Positions 35,794 through 46,028 of a stretch of DNA of 64,000 nt are shown piece after piece (positions within the stretch are counted from its first letter, which is position 1; each line of letters opens with the position of its first letter). The position numbers and the translations under genes are program-made. Source of the DNA: an uncultured bacterium (GTDB lineage: Bacteria > Planctomycetota > GCA-002687715). Location: positions 54,404 to 118,403 of the forward strand of contig CADEGH010000008.1 of the NCBI GenBank assembly GCA_902826835.1. Direction: 5' to 3'. The notes beneath the pieces are model-generated. The model made no database searches and was not told where the DNA came from. It saw only the letters and a list, made by a program, of their open reading frames with translations.

Positions 35794-36147
35794 ATGCCGA
35801 CGAACCCTCACCTCACCGACGAATCCGTGCTCCAATCTCTGGGCGCCCGCCTGGAGCAACTGCGGCTGCAGCAGAACCTGACCCAGGCGGAGCTGGCCGC
35901 GCGGGCCTCGCTTTCAAAACGGACGATCGAGCGGCTGGAGTCGGGGGAGGTCGGCGCCCAGCTTTCGAGCTTGGTGCGGGCGCTCCGTGCCCTCGGCCAG
36001 CTCGAACGCCTCGATCTCCTGTTGCCGGAGCCCCCGCAGAGTCCGATGGAAGCCCTGAAGCGCGAAGGCAAGAAGCGAACCCGGGCCTCGGGCCGACGAT
36101 CCCAGGATCAGGGATCGAAACCCTGGACTTGGGGTGACCGCGAATGA
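35794..36147 (+). CDS. hipB: HipB-like XRE-family antitoxin/repressor
   Basis: A 117-aa protein with an N-terminal XRE helix-turn-helix (LGARLEQLRLQQNLTQAELA, SLSKRTIERLESGE, ~15-55), then an acidic/Leu-rich dimerisation part and a basic tail. The stop overlaps the start of the HipA gene by ATGA, the normal coupling for this module. It probably binds the four palindromes just upstream and neutralises the kinase. Confidence 0.88.
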   Translation: MPTNPHLTDESVLQSLGARLEQLRLQQNLTQAELAARASLSKRTIERLESGEVGAQLSSLVRALRALGQLERLDLLLPEPPQSPMEALKREGKKRTRASGRRSQDQGSKPWTWGDRE

Positions 36148-37442
36148 TCGCGGAAGTCCGACTCTGGGGGCGGCGAATCGGAGCGGTCCTCCAGCCGGAC
36201 GGCGATGATTGCGCCGCCTTCGAATACGACCCGGACTTTGTTCGCAGCCGGATTGAAGTGGCGCCGCTGGCGATGCCGCTTGCCGACCGGATCTACCGAT
36301 TCCCCGAACTCGCGCGCGGCACCTTCCACGGACTGCCTGGCCTCCTGGCCGATTCCCTGCCCGACCGTTTCGGCAACGCTCTGATCGACGCGTGGCTCGC
36401 CACCCAGGGGCGAACTCGCGAGAGCTTCGGCGCGGTGGAGCGGCTCTGCTACACGGGGAGTCGGGGGATGGGCGCGCTCGAGTTTCTCCCGCGCATAGGA
36501 CCGGGGCCCAGTCGCGCCAAGCGGGTGGAGATCGACGCGCTCGTCCGACTGGCGGGTGAAGTGCTCGCGTCTCGGGCCGCGGTGAGCGGGAGCTTTGCGA
36601 AGGGCGAGCGGGAACGGGCGCTCCAAGAAATCCTGCGGGTCGGGACTTCGGCCGGCGGGGCTCGGCCCAAGGCAGTCATCGAATGGAACCCGGTGACCAA
36701 CGAGGTGCGCTCCGGGCAAGTCGCGAGCGGTTCGGGATTCGAGCCGTGGCTCCTGAAGTTCGACGGGGTGGATGACCAGGGCTCCCAGGACCTCTCCGCG
36801 ACCCACGGATTCGGGGCGATCGAATACGCCTACTCGGAGATGGCCAAGGCCGCCGGCATCACGATGACCGACTGCCGACTCTTCGAAGAGAACGGACGTC
36901 GTCACTTCCTCACCCGCCGATTCGATCGAGGGCCGCGGGGTGAAAAGCTCCACATGCAGTCGCTCGGCGCGCTCGCGCACCTCGACTTCAACCTCGCCGG
37001 CGCGCACTCCTACGAGCAGGCCTTTCAGTGCCTGCGGCGATTGGGGCTCCCGAACTCCGCCTCGGAGGAGCTGTTTCGGCGGATGGCCTTCAATCTCGTC
37101 GCCCGCAACCAAGACGATCACGTCAAGAACATCGCCTTCCTCATGGATCGCTCCGGTGAATGGTCGCTCGCTCCCGCCTTTGACCTCACTTACAGTTTCA
37201 ATCCCGCCGGCCTTTGGACCAACACCCACCAAATGACCGTCAACGGAAAACGCGACGACTTCCTCCTCGAGGATCTCGAAGCCTGTGCCCGCTCCGCGCT
37301 CCTCAAACGCGGCCGCGCCAAATCGATCCTCCTCGAAGTCCAATCCGCCGTCTCCCGCTGGCCCACCTTCGCCTCCGCCGCCGCGGTCGCCCCCACCCTC
37401 ATCCCCACCATCCACTCCCACCACCGCCTTCGCCTCGCATAG
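36144..37442 (+). CDS. hipA: HipA-like Ser/Thr kinase toxin
   Basis: A 432-aa kinase of the HipA family, near the usual ~440 residues. The N-terminal subdomain (VRLWGRRIGAVLQPDGDDCAA) and the HipA_C signature are complete: GLPGLLADSLPDRFGN, the FLTRRFDR strand, the catalytic RNQDDHVKNIAF (Asp near 331) and the metal-binding PAFDLTYS. E. coli HipA phosphorylates glutamyl-tRNA synthetase and induces persistence; the target here is unknown. No inactivating change is seen. Confidence 0.9.
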   Translation: MIAEVRLWGRRIGAVLQPDGDDCAAFEYDPDFVRSRIEVAPLAMPLADRIYRFPELARGTFHGLPGLLADSLPDRFGNALIDAWLATQGRTRESFGAVERLCYTGSRGMGALEFLPRIGPGPSRAKRVEIDALVRLAGEVLASRAAVSGSFAKGERERALQEILRVGTSAGGARPKAVIEWNPVTNEVRSGQVASGSGFEPWLLKFDGVDDQGSQDLSATHGFGAIEYAYSEMAKAAGITMTDCRLFEENGRRHFLTRRFDRGPRGEKLHMQSLGALAHLDFNLAGAHSYEQAFQCLRRLGLPNSASEELFRRMAFNLVARNQDDHVKNIAFLMDRSGEWSLAPAFDLTYSFNPAGLWTNTHQMTVNGKRDDFLLEDLEACARSALLKRGRAKSILLEVQSAVSRWPTFASAAAVAPTLIPTIHSHHRLRLA

Positions 37443-37491
37443 CTTCAAGTCGATCGCACGATTTCAAGGAAACCTCCGGAAACGGTGGTTC

Positions 37492-37520
37492 TTGACACCA
37501 GGCGAATCCTGGTGCACACT
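37492..37520 (+). promoter_or_regulatory. Promoter with overlapping perfect palindrome
   Basis: TTGACA (37492-37497) is followed after 17 nt by a weak -10 CACACT. The spacer is almost filled by the 7-5-7 palindrome CACCAGGCGAATCCTGGTG (37496-37514), a layout typical of self-repressed toxin-antitoxin promoters. No intact toxin-antitoxin pair follows, only a 22-codon frame and a remnant. Confidence 0.6.
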
Positions 37521-37555
37521 CACGAGTGCCGCGTTCGGTTCCTTGCTCATGATCC

Positions 37556-37755
37556 ATGACCGACAGCCAAAACTGCCAGCTTTACTTCTACGCCACAACT
37601 GTGGTCGAGGGCGACCGCAGTTGAGCCGAATTGGTCCTGTACAGTTTCCAGTGCCTCGTCCGCGCCCCTGTGGATCAGGTCTTGGCGGACTTGGACGCAG
37701 GGCATTTCCGGACTACTGGAGCGGGAGCGACGGGTGTCTCCGAGTCAATCGAGCG
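37556..37755 (+). pseudogene. Possible remnant of a small gene after the palindromic promoter
   Basis: An ATG at 37556 opens 22 codons (MTDSQNCQLYFYATTVVEGD...) ending at TGA 37622-37624. The same frame continues with a protein-like stretch (AELVLYSFQCLVRAPVDQVL, ADLDAGHF) before merging into the next gene's leader in another frame. Read through the stop, it looks like the N-terminal ~45 residues of a small cytoplasmic protein. I do not recognise the family. Confidence 0.35.
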
Positions 37756-39426
37756 ATGCGAGCCGGAAACGCGCGCATCCTGCTTGCACTGGTCATTGTG
37801 GCAACCGGAGTGCTTGCCCAGCCGGCATTCTCCCAGATCTTCCAAGCGTTGCCGCCCAGTGGTACGAGCGCATTGGAACCGGTTGGCTACGCCTCGTTCT
37901 CGTATTTGCAGGACGCAACGGGGGACGGGATCCTGGACTACATCCATCCGTCGAGTTACCGCGAATCGATTTCCTGTGCTCCCGGAGTGCTGGGTGGCGG
38001 GTTTGGTCCGACGGTATTGAGCACGAGGCTGTCGCCCGGCTCGATAGCGCAATCGGCGGTCGAGATTCACGTTTGCCAGGATCTCGACATGGACGGAATG
38101 GCGGACTTGGTCACGAGATCGAACTCGGGAATCGTGGACATTTGGCGAGCGACCGGAGGAGGGGCATTTCAAGTGGTCACGACCCTTGGCGGCCTGATCG
38201 ACTCGATGGGAGTTGGCGACCTCACCTCCGACGGCCGACCGGAATTGGTGGCGCGAACTGCGCTCTGTTCGGTCCCCATTACTTACGGCTGTTGGCGGAT
38301 TTACGATGTCACCGGCCTCCTATTCAATCAGATCGGTGAAATCGCCGATCCGGGGCCATTCTGGCTCGATGTTCCGATCGTGGGAGATTTTGATGGTGAC
38401 GGATTTCGAGACATTGCCGCGATGCCGCATCGGACCTTCGCGCCGATCCCGAACGCGCACTGGTATCGAAATACCGCCTCGGCGCCCCTCTCTTTCACCT
38501 ACGTCGGTCCGGTGCTGACCCAGAGACTGCATCCGGCTGCCGTGACTTCGAAGCCCCTGACCGGCTCCGATGTGAACAACGACGGATTTGACGATCTTGT
38601 CGTCTACAGCACCCTGACCGCGTCCATTGCGGTGAACCTCGGATCGACCAGCGGCCTCGCGGCAAACCCCGTAACGACCCCGGTACCGTTCGGCCTGGGG
38701 CAAGTCCACTATTTTCATTTTGTGGATCTCGACCGAGACGGCATGACCGACCTCTTCGTCGAGGAGCGTGAAGTCAATCCGTTTCTCCCTCCCTGGTTCG
38801 TTACCTACCACTGGATTCTGATGTCGGGAAGCGGCGACGGAAGCTTTCGGCTGATGGAGTTTCGAACCAACCCTCCGGCTTTATTCCTGTCGTTCTTGAC
38901 AAGTGCCGACCGTGATAGTGACGGGGACCTGGACTTCATGCGCCGACGGGAAGGGTATCCCACGTCCGGGCCCATGATGACCACCGCACCCGTGGATCTA
39001 GCCTGGATCGAGAACCTGTCGATCTACGGTGGGGGAGTGAGCGGAAGTGCCGGGACGCCGAGGATGCGCAGGAGCCGGCCGCTTCTGGGTAATGCGGGCT
39101 TTTTTGTGAGCGTCGACAATGCCAGGCCTGGTTCGTTGGCAATCCTCGGGATCGCGACGGCGGCGCAGCCCACGGGGACACAGCCGGGCGGGCTTTGGTT
39201 GAGCACCCTGCCAGGTGAACTCCTTTATCCGGCCGGGCCCTACGGCTTGTTCATGACCGATGCCACCGGGACCGCCACGGCGCCGCTCCCCTTGCCGCTC
39301 ATTCCGAGTGCCGATGGACTCGTCTTCTATGGCCAATGGGGGGTGCTCGACCCCGCGGGCTCTTACAGCGGCCTCGGCCCGTTCATCTCCCTCTCCGATG
39401 CCCACCAGGTCGTGCTCTACTATTGA
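37756..39426 (+). CDS. Secreted FG-GAP/VCBS repeat protein
   Basis: A 556-aa exported protein with signal peptide ARILLALVIVATGVLAQPAFSQ. Several calcium-binding FG-GAP-like repeats follow (DATGDGILDY, DLDMDGMADLV, DVNNDGFDDLV, DLDRDGMTDLF, DRDSDGDLDFM) over residues ~40-410, likely forming a beta-propeller. The last ~120 residues are a separate beta-sandwich-like domain (GGLWLSTLPGELLY, DGLVFYGQWGVLDP) that also appears in the Ig-like protein at 46029. The upstream ATG-rich stretch is excluded because the signal peptide fixes the start at 37756. Confidence 0.82.
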   Translation: MRAGNARILLALVIVATGVLAQPAFSQIFQALPPSGTSALEPVGYASFSYLQDATGDGILDYIHPSSYRESISCAPGVLGGGFGPTVLSTRLSPGSIAQSAVEIHVCQDLDMDGMADLVTRSNSGIVDIWRATGGGAFQVVTTLGGLIDSMGVGDLTSDGRPELVARTALCSVPITYGCWRIYDVTGLLFNQIGEIADPGPFWLDVPIVGDFDGDGFRDIAAMPHRTFAPIPNAHWYRNTASAPLSFTYVGPVLTQRLHPAAVTSKPLTGSDVNNDGFDDLVVYSTLTASIAVNLGSTSGLAANPVTTPVPFGLGQVHYFHFVDLDRDGMTDLFVEEREVNPFLPPWFVTYHWILMSGSGDGSFRLMEFRTNPPALFLSFLTSADRDSDGDLDFMRRREGYPTSGPMMTTAPVDLAWIENLSIYGGGVSGSAGTPRMRRSRPLLGNAGFFVSVDNARPGSLAILGIATAAQPTGTQPGGLWLSTLPGELLYPAGPYGLFMTDATGTATAPLPLPLIPSADGLVFYGQWGVLDPAGSYSGLGPFISLSDAHQVVLYY

Positions 39427-39467
39427 GGCGCCGCATCCTCCGCTTCGAAGTGCGGGCGTGGCGTCGA

Positions 39468-39929
39468 TCACTGGATGTTGAGCTGGAGTTTGGCGGCTTC
39501 GGAGATCATGGACATTTCCCAGGCGGGTTCCCAGACGAGGTCGACTTTGGTGGCGGAGACCCCTTCGCACTTGGCGACCTTGGCCTGGACTTCGCCGGGA
39601 AGCGAGCCGGCGACCGGACACATGGGAGAGGTGAGCGTCATCTTGACGTAGACCTCGCCGATCTGGTCGGCGCGGACTTCGTAGATCATTCCCATCTCGT
39701 AGATGTTCACGGGGATTTCGGGATCGAAGACGGTCTTGAGAGTGGCGATCACCGCGTCTTTGAGGGGCGGGTTTTCGGGGCCGAGGGCAATAGGGGTCGG
39801 AGGTGGGGCCGGGGTGACCGGAGCCGCGGGCGGGGAGAGATTCGCCTGCGTGGTGTGACCTCCCGGCGCGGGGGATGCCGGAGGGGTGGTGGGGCTCGGA
39901 GTGGAAGCGGAATTGGGACCGTGCGACAT
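39468..39929 (-). CDS. sufT: DUF59/MIP18-family Fe-S assembly factor (SufT-like)
   Basis: A 153-aa protein. The C-terminal ~100 residues form the DUF59 fold (KDAVIATLKTVFDPEIPVNI, YEMGMIYEVRAD, VKMTLTSPMCPVAGSLPG). The conserved DPEIPVNIYE and the Cys in PMCPVAGS are intact. The N-terminal ~55 residues are a Pro/Ala/Thr-rich, probably disordered extension. The ATG at 39929 lies just after the sufU stop. Family members help maturation of Fe-S proteins. It is the last gene of the suf operon. Confidence 0.88.
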   Translation of the reverse strand: MSHGPNSASTPSPTTPPASPAPGGHTTQANLSPPAAPVTPAPPPTPIALGPENPPLKDAVIATLKTVFDPEIPVNIYEMGMIYEVRADQIGEVYVKMTLTSPMCPVAGSLPGEVQAKVAKCEGVSATKVDLVWEPAWEMSMISEAAKLQLNIQ

Positions 39930-39937
39930 GATGAGAA

Positions 39938-40384
39938 TCACTCCGTGGAGACGGGATCGGACTTTTGGTGCAGCGCCGCCTGGACGGTGCGCCAAGACAA
40001 AGTTGCGCACTTCACACGCACCGGAAACTTGGACATACCGGAGAACACCGCGAGTTTGCCGAGGCCGTCGGCGGAGGCGTCCGGCTGACCCGTGACCACG
40101 GCATGAAACTTGGCAAAGAGGGCGTCGGCCTCGGCCACGGTCTTGCCGAGCAGCGCTTCGGTCATGAGCGAGGCGGAGGATTTCGACACCGCACAGCCAT
40201 CTCCCTCGAAGTGGATGTCCTTCACGAGGTCGCCGTCGAGGATCAGGTACACCTTCAGGTGATCACCGCAGAGGGCGTTGCGACCGACCGCGTGGTGGGA
40301 ATGTCCGTCGAGCGGCCCGAAATTGCGCGGGCGCTTGGCATGCTCGAGGATCATCTCCTGATACAAGTCTTCGACTTCACTCAT
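39938..40384 (-). CDS. sufU: SufU-like Fe-S scaffold/sulfurtransferase
   Basis: A 148-aa protein of normal SufU length with the three conserved cysteines (NALCGD, GDGCAVSKSSAS, RVKCATLSW) and the N-terminal LYQEMILEHAKRPRNFG. In Firmicutes SufU takes persulfide sulfur from SufS in a zinc-dependent way. It overlaps the sufS stop by ATGA, which fits a SufS partner. Confidence 0.92.
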   Translation of the reverse strand: MSEVEDLYQEMILEHAKRPRNFGPLDGHSHHAVGRNALCGDHLKVYLILDGDLVKDIHFEGDGCAVSKSSASLMTEALLGKTVAEADALFAKFHAVVTGQPDASADGLGKLAVFSGMSKFPVRVKCATLSWRTVQAALHQKSDPVSTE

Positions 40385-41649
40385 GGGCCAAAGATCTCCT
40401 GCGCCTTGCGTACGGCGCGGACCAGGCGGTCGATTTCGTCGATCGAATTGTAGAACGCGAGGCTCGCCCGCGCGGTGGCGGCGATGCCGTAGAAGTCCAT
40501 GACCGGTTGGGCGCAGTGGTGACCGGCGCGGATGGCGACGCCCTCACGGTCCAAGATCGTGCCGAGGTCATGTGCGTGGATGCCGTCGACCACGAAGGAG
40601 AGGACCGAGGCCTTCCCGGGGGCGGTGCCAATGAGGCGCAGGCCCGGAACTGCGGTGAGTTTTTCAGTTCCGTATTCGAGGAGGCTGTGCTCCCAGGCGG
40701 CGATGGTCGGGTAGCCCACACGATCCACGAAGTCGATGGCGGCGCCGAGACCGATCGCTCCGGCGATATCCGGAGTTCCCGCCTCGAACTTGTACGGCAG
40801 CTCGTTCCACGTGCTCTTCTCGAAGGTCACGGAGGAGATCATGTCTCCGCCGCCCTGCCAGGGAGGCATCGCGGCGAGCAATGATTCACGCCCGTAGAGG
40901 ACGCCGATGCCCGTGGGCCCGAACAGCTTGTGGCCGGAGAAGACGTACCAGTCTGCGTCGAGGGCCCGCACATCGACCGCGGTGTGGGGCACGGCTTGGG
41001 CGCCATCTACGAGTACGGGAATGCCACGTTCGTGCGCGGCCGCGATGATGGTCGGGAGGGGATTGACGGTGCCGAGCGCGTTCGAGACGTGCGTGACCGC
41101 CACGATCTTCGTGCGTTCGCTGAGCAGGGTGGGCAGCGCCTCGAGGGTGAGCACTCCGCGCTGATCCATCGGAATGACTCGGACCCGCGCCCCCTTTTCC
41201 TCGGCGAGTAGTTGCCAAGGGACGATGTTCGAATGGTGCTCGAGGGCGGAGATCAGGATTTCGTCGCCAGCCTGCACGTGCCGACGGCCGTAGGTTTGGG
41301 CGACGAGATTCACGCCCTCGGTGGTTCCGCGCGTGAAAATGACCTCCCGGGTGCTCTGGGCGTGGAGAAAGCGCGCCACCTTCTCGCGAGCGCGCTCGAA
41401 GGCATCGGTCGCTTCCTGGCTGAGCCGATGCACGCCGCGGTGGACGTTCGAATTGAGCTCGCGATAAAAGTGATCCATGGCCTCGATCACCGACGCCGGT
41501 TTGTGCGCGGTCGCGGCGTTGTCGAGATAGGCGAGGGGCTTGCCGTAGACCTCGCGCTTGAGCGCGGGGAACTCGCGGCGGATGCGCTCCAAGTCGAAGG
41601 GGGGGCGCGCCGAAGTCGTGCGCGGCGCGGCTTCATCGGTGCGGCTCAT
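40381..41649 (-). CDS. sufS: Cysteine desulfurase SufS
   Basis: A 422-aa PLP enzyme supplying sulfur for cluster assembly. Visible motifs: YLDNAATAHKPASVIEAMDHF near the N-terminus, the FTRGTTEGVNLVAQ loop, VDGAQAVPH (PLP-contacting Asp), and SGHKLFGPTGIGVLYG with the Schiff-base lysine. The catalytic-cysteine segment IRAGHHCAQPVMDFYG is close to the C-terminus. The ATG at 41649 is chosen because it overlaps the sufD stop by ATGA; the frame is open for 71 more codons upstream inside sufD. Confidence 0.95.
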   Translation of the reverse strand: MSRTDEAAPRTTSARPPFDLERIRREFPALKREVYGKPLAYLDNAATAHKPASVIEAMDHFYRELNSNVHRGVHRLSQEATDAFERAREKVARFLHAQSTREVIFTRGTTEGVNLVAQTYGRRHVQAGDEILISALEHHSNIVPWQLLAEEKGARVRVIPMDQRGVLTLEALPTLLSERTKIVAVTHVSNALGTVNPLPTIIAAAHERGIPVLVDGAQAVPHTAVDVRALDADWYVFSGHKLFGPTGIGVLYGRESLLAAMPPWQGGGDMISSVTFEKSTWNELPYKFEAGTPDIAGAIGLGAAIDFVDRVGYPTIAAWEHSLLEYGTEKLTAVPGLRLIGTAPGKASVLSFVVDGIHAHDLGTILDREGVAIRAGHHCAQPVMDFYGIAATARASLAFYNSIDEIDRLVRAVRKAQEIFGP

Positions 41650-42980
41650 ACGACCTCTTTCTGAGCGCGGGCGTGGGCCACCCGGCCGTCGATGCGCGCG
41701 TGCAGATGCGTACGTAGGCTCTCGATCCGAATGCGGTCGATCACCTCGTCGGCGAAGGCGCGCGTGAGCAGGGTCTTGGCATCGGCTTCGGCGATCCCGC
41801 GGGACCGCAGATAGAAGAGCGAATCCTGGTCGAGTTGGCCGCTGGTCGCGCCGTGGGAGCACTTGACGTCGTCGGCGTAGATTTCGAGTTGCGGCCGCGC
41901 GTTGATCGTGGCCTCGTCGGACAGCAGCAAGTTCTTGCTGGACTGGGCCGCGTCGGTGCGCAGGGCGCCCTGCCGCACCAGCACTCGGCCGGTGAATCCG
42001 CCGGTGGCCTGGCCGTCGAGGATGCCCTTGTATAGCTCTTCGCTTTGGCCGTGGGGGACTTGGTGATCGATCACGGTGTGGTGATCCATCGTTTGCCGGC
42101 CGCTGCCGACGAAGAGACCGTTCAACACGATTCGGGAGCCGGTGCCTTCGAGAGCACCGTGAATCGAGAGGCGCGAACTCTGGGCTCCCAGGCCCACGTA
42201 GTGCGAGGTGACTTCGGCGTCCTTGAGAACTCGCATCTGGAGGTGACCGACGTGCAGAGCATCGGCCCCTTCTTCCTGGACCCGATGGTGTTCGACCCGC
42301 GCTCCCGCCTCCGCGACGATTTCGGTGACGGAATTAGTAAACGTCGTGCCGCGAGGGGAGCCCAGATAGGACTCGATCACCGCCACTCGGGAATTGGCTT
42401 CGGCGACGATCAGCACCCGCGGGCAGGTGAAGGTCGGTTCGGCTTCGGGAGTGGTGAGGAAGACGAGGTGGAGAGGCGTCTCGACGGACACGTTTTTCGG
42501 AACGCGGATGACAAATCCGTCAGTCAGGAACGCGGTGTTGAGGGCGACGAATGGTGAGTTCGCGAAGGAAGCCACTTGCCCAAGGTGCGCCTCGAGCAAT
42601 TCGCTGGATCCGGCGAGCGCTGCCGCAAGCGGGAGCGCGACCACGCCGCTCGGTACCACCGCGCGACCCGACACCTGGGGCGCGAACGCACCGTTGACGA
42701 ACACGAGGCGGGGGAATTCGGCTGAGCCCAGGACGTACTCGAGAATGCGGCGTTCGGACTCCCGCGCGAGCTGGCCGCCCGCGGTCGGACGGAATGCGGT
42801 GGTGCTCAGCGATTGCAACGCGGCGTAGCGCCAATCTTCGTGGCGCTGACCGGGGAACCCGGTGGCGGCAAAGTGTTCGAGGGCGGCGCGGCGCAAGTCG
42901 CGCATCCACGGCGCTCCCGCGCCGGGCAAGACCGCCTCGATCGGCTGGAACATCTGTTTCCAAGTGGCGACGGTTGGCAT
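41646..42980 (-). CDS. sufD: Fe-S cluster assembly protein SufD
   Basis: A 444-aa beta-helix protein of the SufB/SufD family. It has HEDWRYAALQSL (N-terminal helical part), RVLIVAEANSRVAVIESYLG, HVGHLQMRVLKDAEVTSHYV and the conserved C-terminal ADDVKCSHGATSGQLDQDSL, then FYLRSRGI. It forms the SufBCD scaffold complex with the neighbouring gene products. The ATG at 42980 is 10 nt after sufC. Confidence 0.95.
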   Translation of the reverse strand: MPTVATWKQMFQPIEAVLPGAGAPWMRDLRRAALEHFAATGFPGQRHEDWRYAALQSLSTTAFRPTAGGQLARESERRILEYVLGSAEFPRLVFVNGAFAPQVSGRAVVPSGVVALPLAAALAGSSELLEAHLGQVASFANSPFVALNTAFLTDGFVIRVPKNVSVETPLHLVFLTTPEAEPTFTCPRVLIVAEANSRVAVIESYLGSPRGTTFTNSVTEIVAEAGARVEHHRVQEEGADALHVGHLQMRVLKDAEVTSHYVGLGAQSSRLSIHGALEGTGSRIVLNGLFVGSGRQTMDHHTVIDHQVPHGQSEELYKGILDGQATGGFTGRVLVRQGALRTDAAQSSKNLLLSDEATINARPQLEIYADDVKCSHGATSGQLDQDSLFYLRSRGIAEADAKTLLTRAFADEVIDRIRIESLRTHLHARIDGRVAHARAQKEVV

Positions 42981-42990
42981 CCGGACTCTC

Positions 42991-43752
<762 letters not shown>

Positions 43753-43762
43753 GGGAGTGCGG

Positions 43763-45211
<1,449 letters not shown>

Positions 45212-45224
45212 GGCGGGGCTCCGT

Positions 45225-45692
45225 TCAAACCGATTCCGGGGGGGCCAAGGTTCGTTCGCGGGCGAAAGCGCCGACCGGGTCGGCTGCCGGGCAGGTCATT
45301 TCCGCGAGCGTCACGCGATCCAGGGCCTCGCGGACGGCGTCATTCAGGCGTTGCCAGCTCGTACGAACGGTGCAGTGGTGCTCGACCCCGCAGTCGGCCG
45401 GGGACTCGGTGGCACACGAGGTGATCGAGATGGGGCCTTCGAGCGCCTCGATGATGCTGCGTACGGGGATGTCGGCGGGGTGCTTCGCGAGCTCGTAGCC
45501 GCCTCGGACTCCGCGGTGGGAGACCAGGAGACCGGCATGCACGAGCAGCTTCAAGACCCTTGCGACCATGGCGAGTCCGAGCCCGGTTTCGAGCGCAAGA
45601 TCCCGGGCGGAGTAGCTCCGGCCGCCTCGCACCTTGGCGAAGAGGGAGAGAAGCAGGATGCCGTAGTCGGCTTGTTTGGTGATGCGGATCAT
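45225..45692 (-). CDS. sufR: Rrf2-family Fe-S sensing repressor of the suf operon
   Basis: A 155-aa winged-helix regulator of the Rrf2/IscR type. The DNA-binding part is the N-terminal ~70 residues ([53 protein letters not shown]). Three clustered cysteines (C-x7-C-x5-C, in [16 protein letters not shown]) can ligate an Fe-S cluster, so it probably senses cluster status. It heads the operon sufR-B-C-D-S-U-T. Confidence 0.93.
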   Translation of the reverse strand: MIRITKQADYGILLLSLFAKVRGGRSYSARDLALETGLGLAMVARVLKLLVHAGLLVSHRGVRGGYELAKHPADIPVRSIIEALEGPISITSCATESPADCGVEHHCTVRTSWQRLNDAVREALDRVTLAEMTCPAADPVGAFARERTLAPPESV

Positions 45693-45715
45693 GACGCAGG
45701 GCTGGGCGCGCTTTC

Positions 45716-45744
45716 AATATCGGAGTAATTTGATCCGAATTCAA
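45716..45744 (-). promoter_or_regulatory. Candidate suf operon promoter with operator
   Basis: On the minus strand TTGAAT and GATATT are separated by 17 nt. The spacer carries the inverted repeat TCGGA-N9-TCCGA. Its position between -35 and -10, about 25 nt before the sufR ATG, suits autorepression by the regulator. The -10 match is weak. Confidence 0.55.
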
Positions 45745-45838
45745 GGGGCGAGCTTGGACGGCTGGGGTTGCCGCCCCGTTGCTTAGCCCCAGGCGCCCGG
45801 TACCCCCCCCAGCTTGGGCCGGGGACTCTCAGGCTTTG

Positions 45839-45863
45839 CGGAATTTTGTTTACGATAATTCCG
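45839..45863. promoter_or_regulatory. Perfect 7-bp hairpin in the leader of a secreted-protein gene
   Basis: CGGAATT (45839-45845) and AATTCCG (45857-45863) form a perfect stem with an 11-nt loop. It lies in the 336-nt gap between sufR and the secreted Ig-like protein. Its AT-rich sequence stands out from the surroundings. It may be an operator or RNA stem; no riboswitch class was recognised. Confidence 0.4.
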
Positions 45864-46028
45864 ACCTCATGGGGTGGCTTATTCAAGTTTGTTCCCACTG
45901 CGGCGATGGGGACGGGTACAACTGGGCCTGAACGCAGGGTGACCTGCGCTACTCCCCCGGTTCCTGCCGCACTTCGGGTCAGTCCCTCCGGGGGAACCTT
46001 TCGCGACTTTTTGTTGGAGAGTTTGTCC

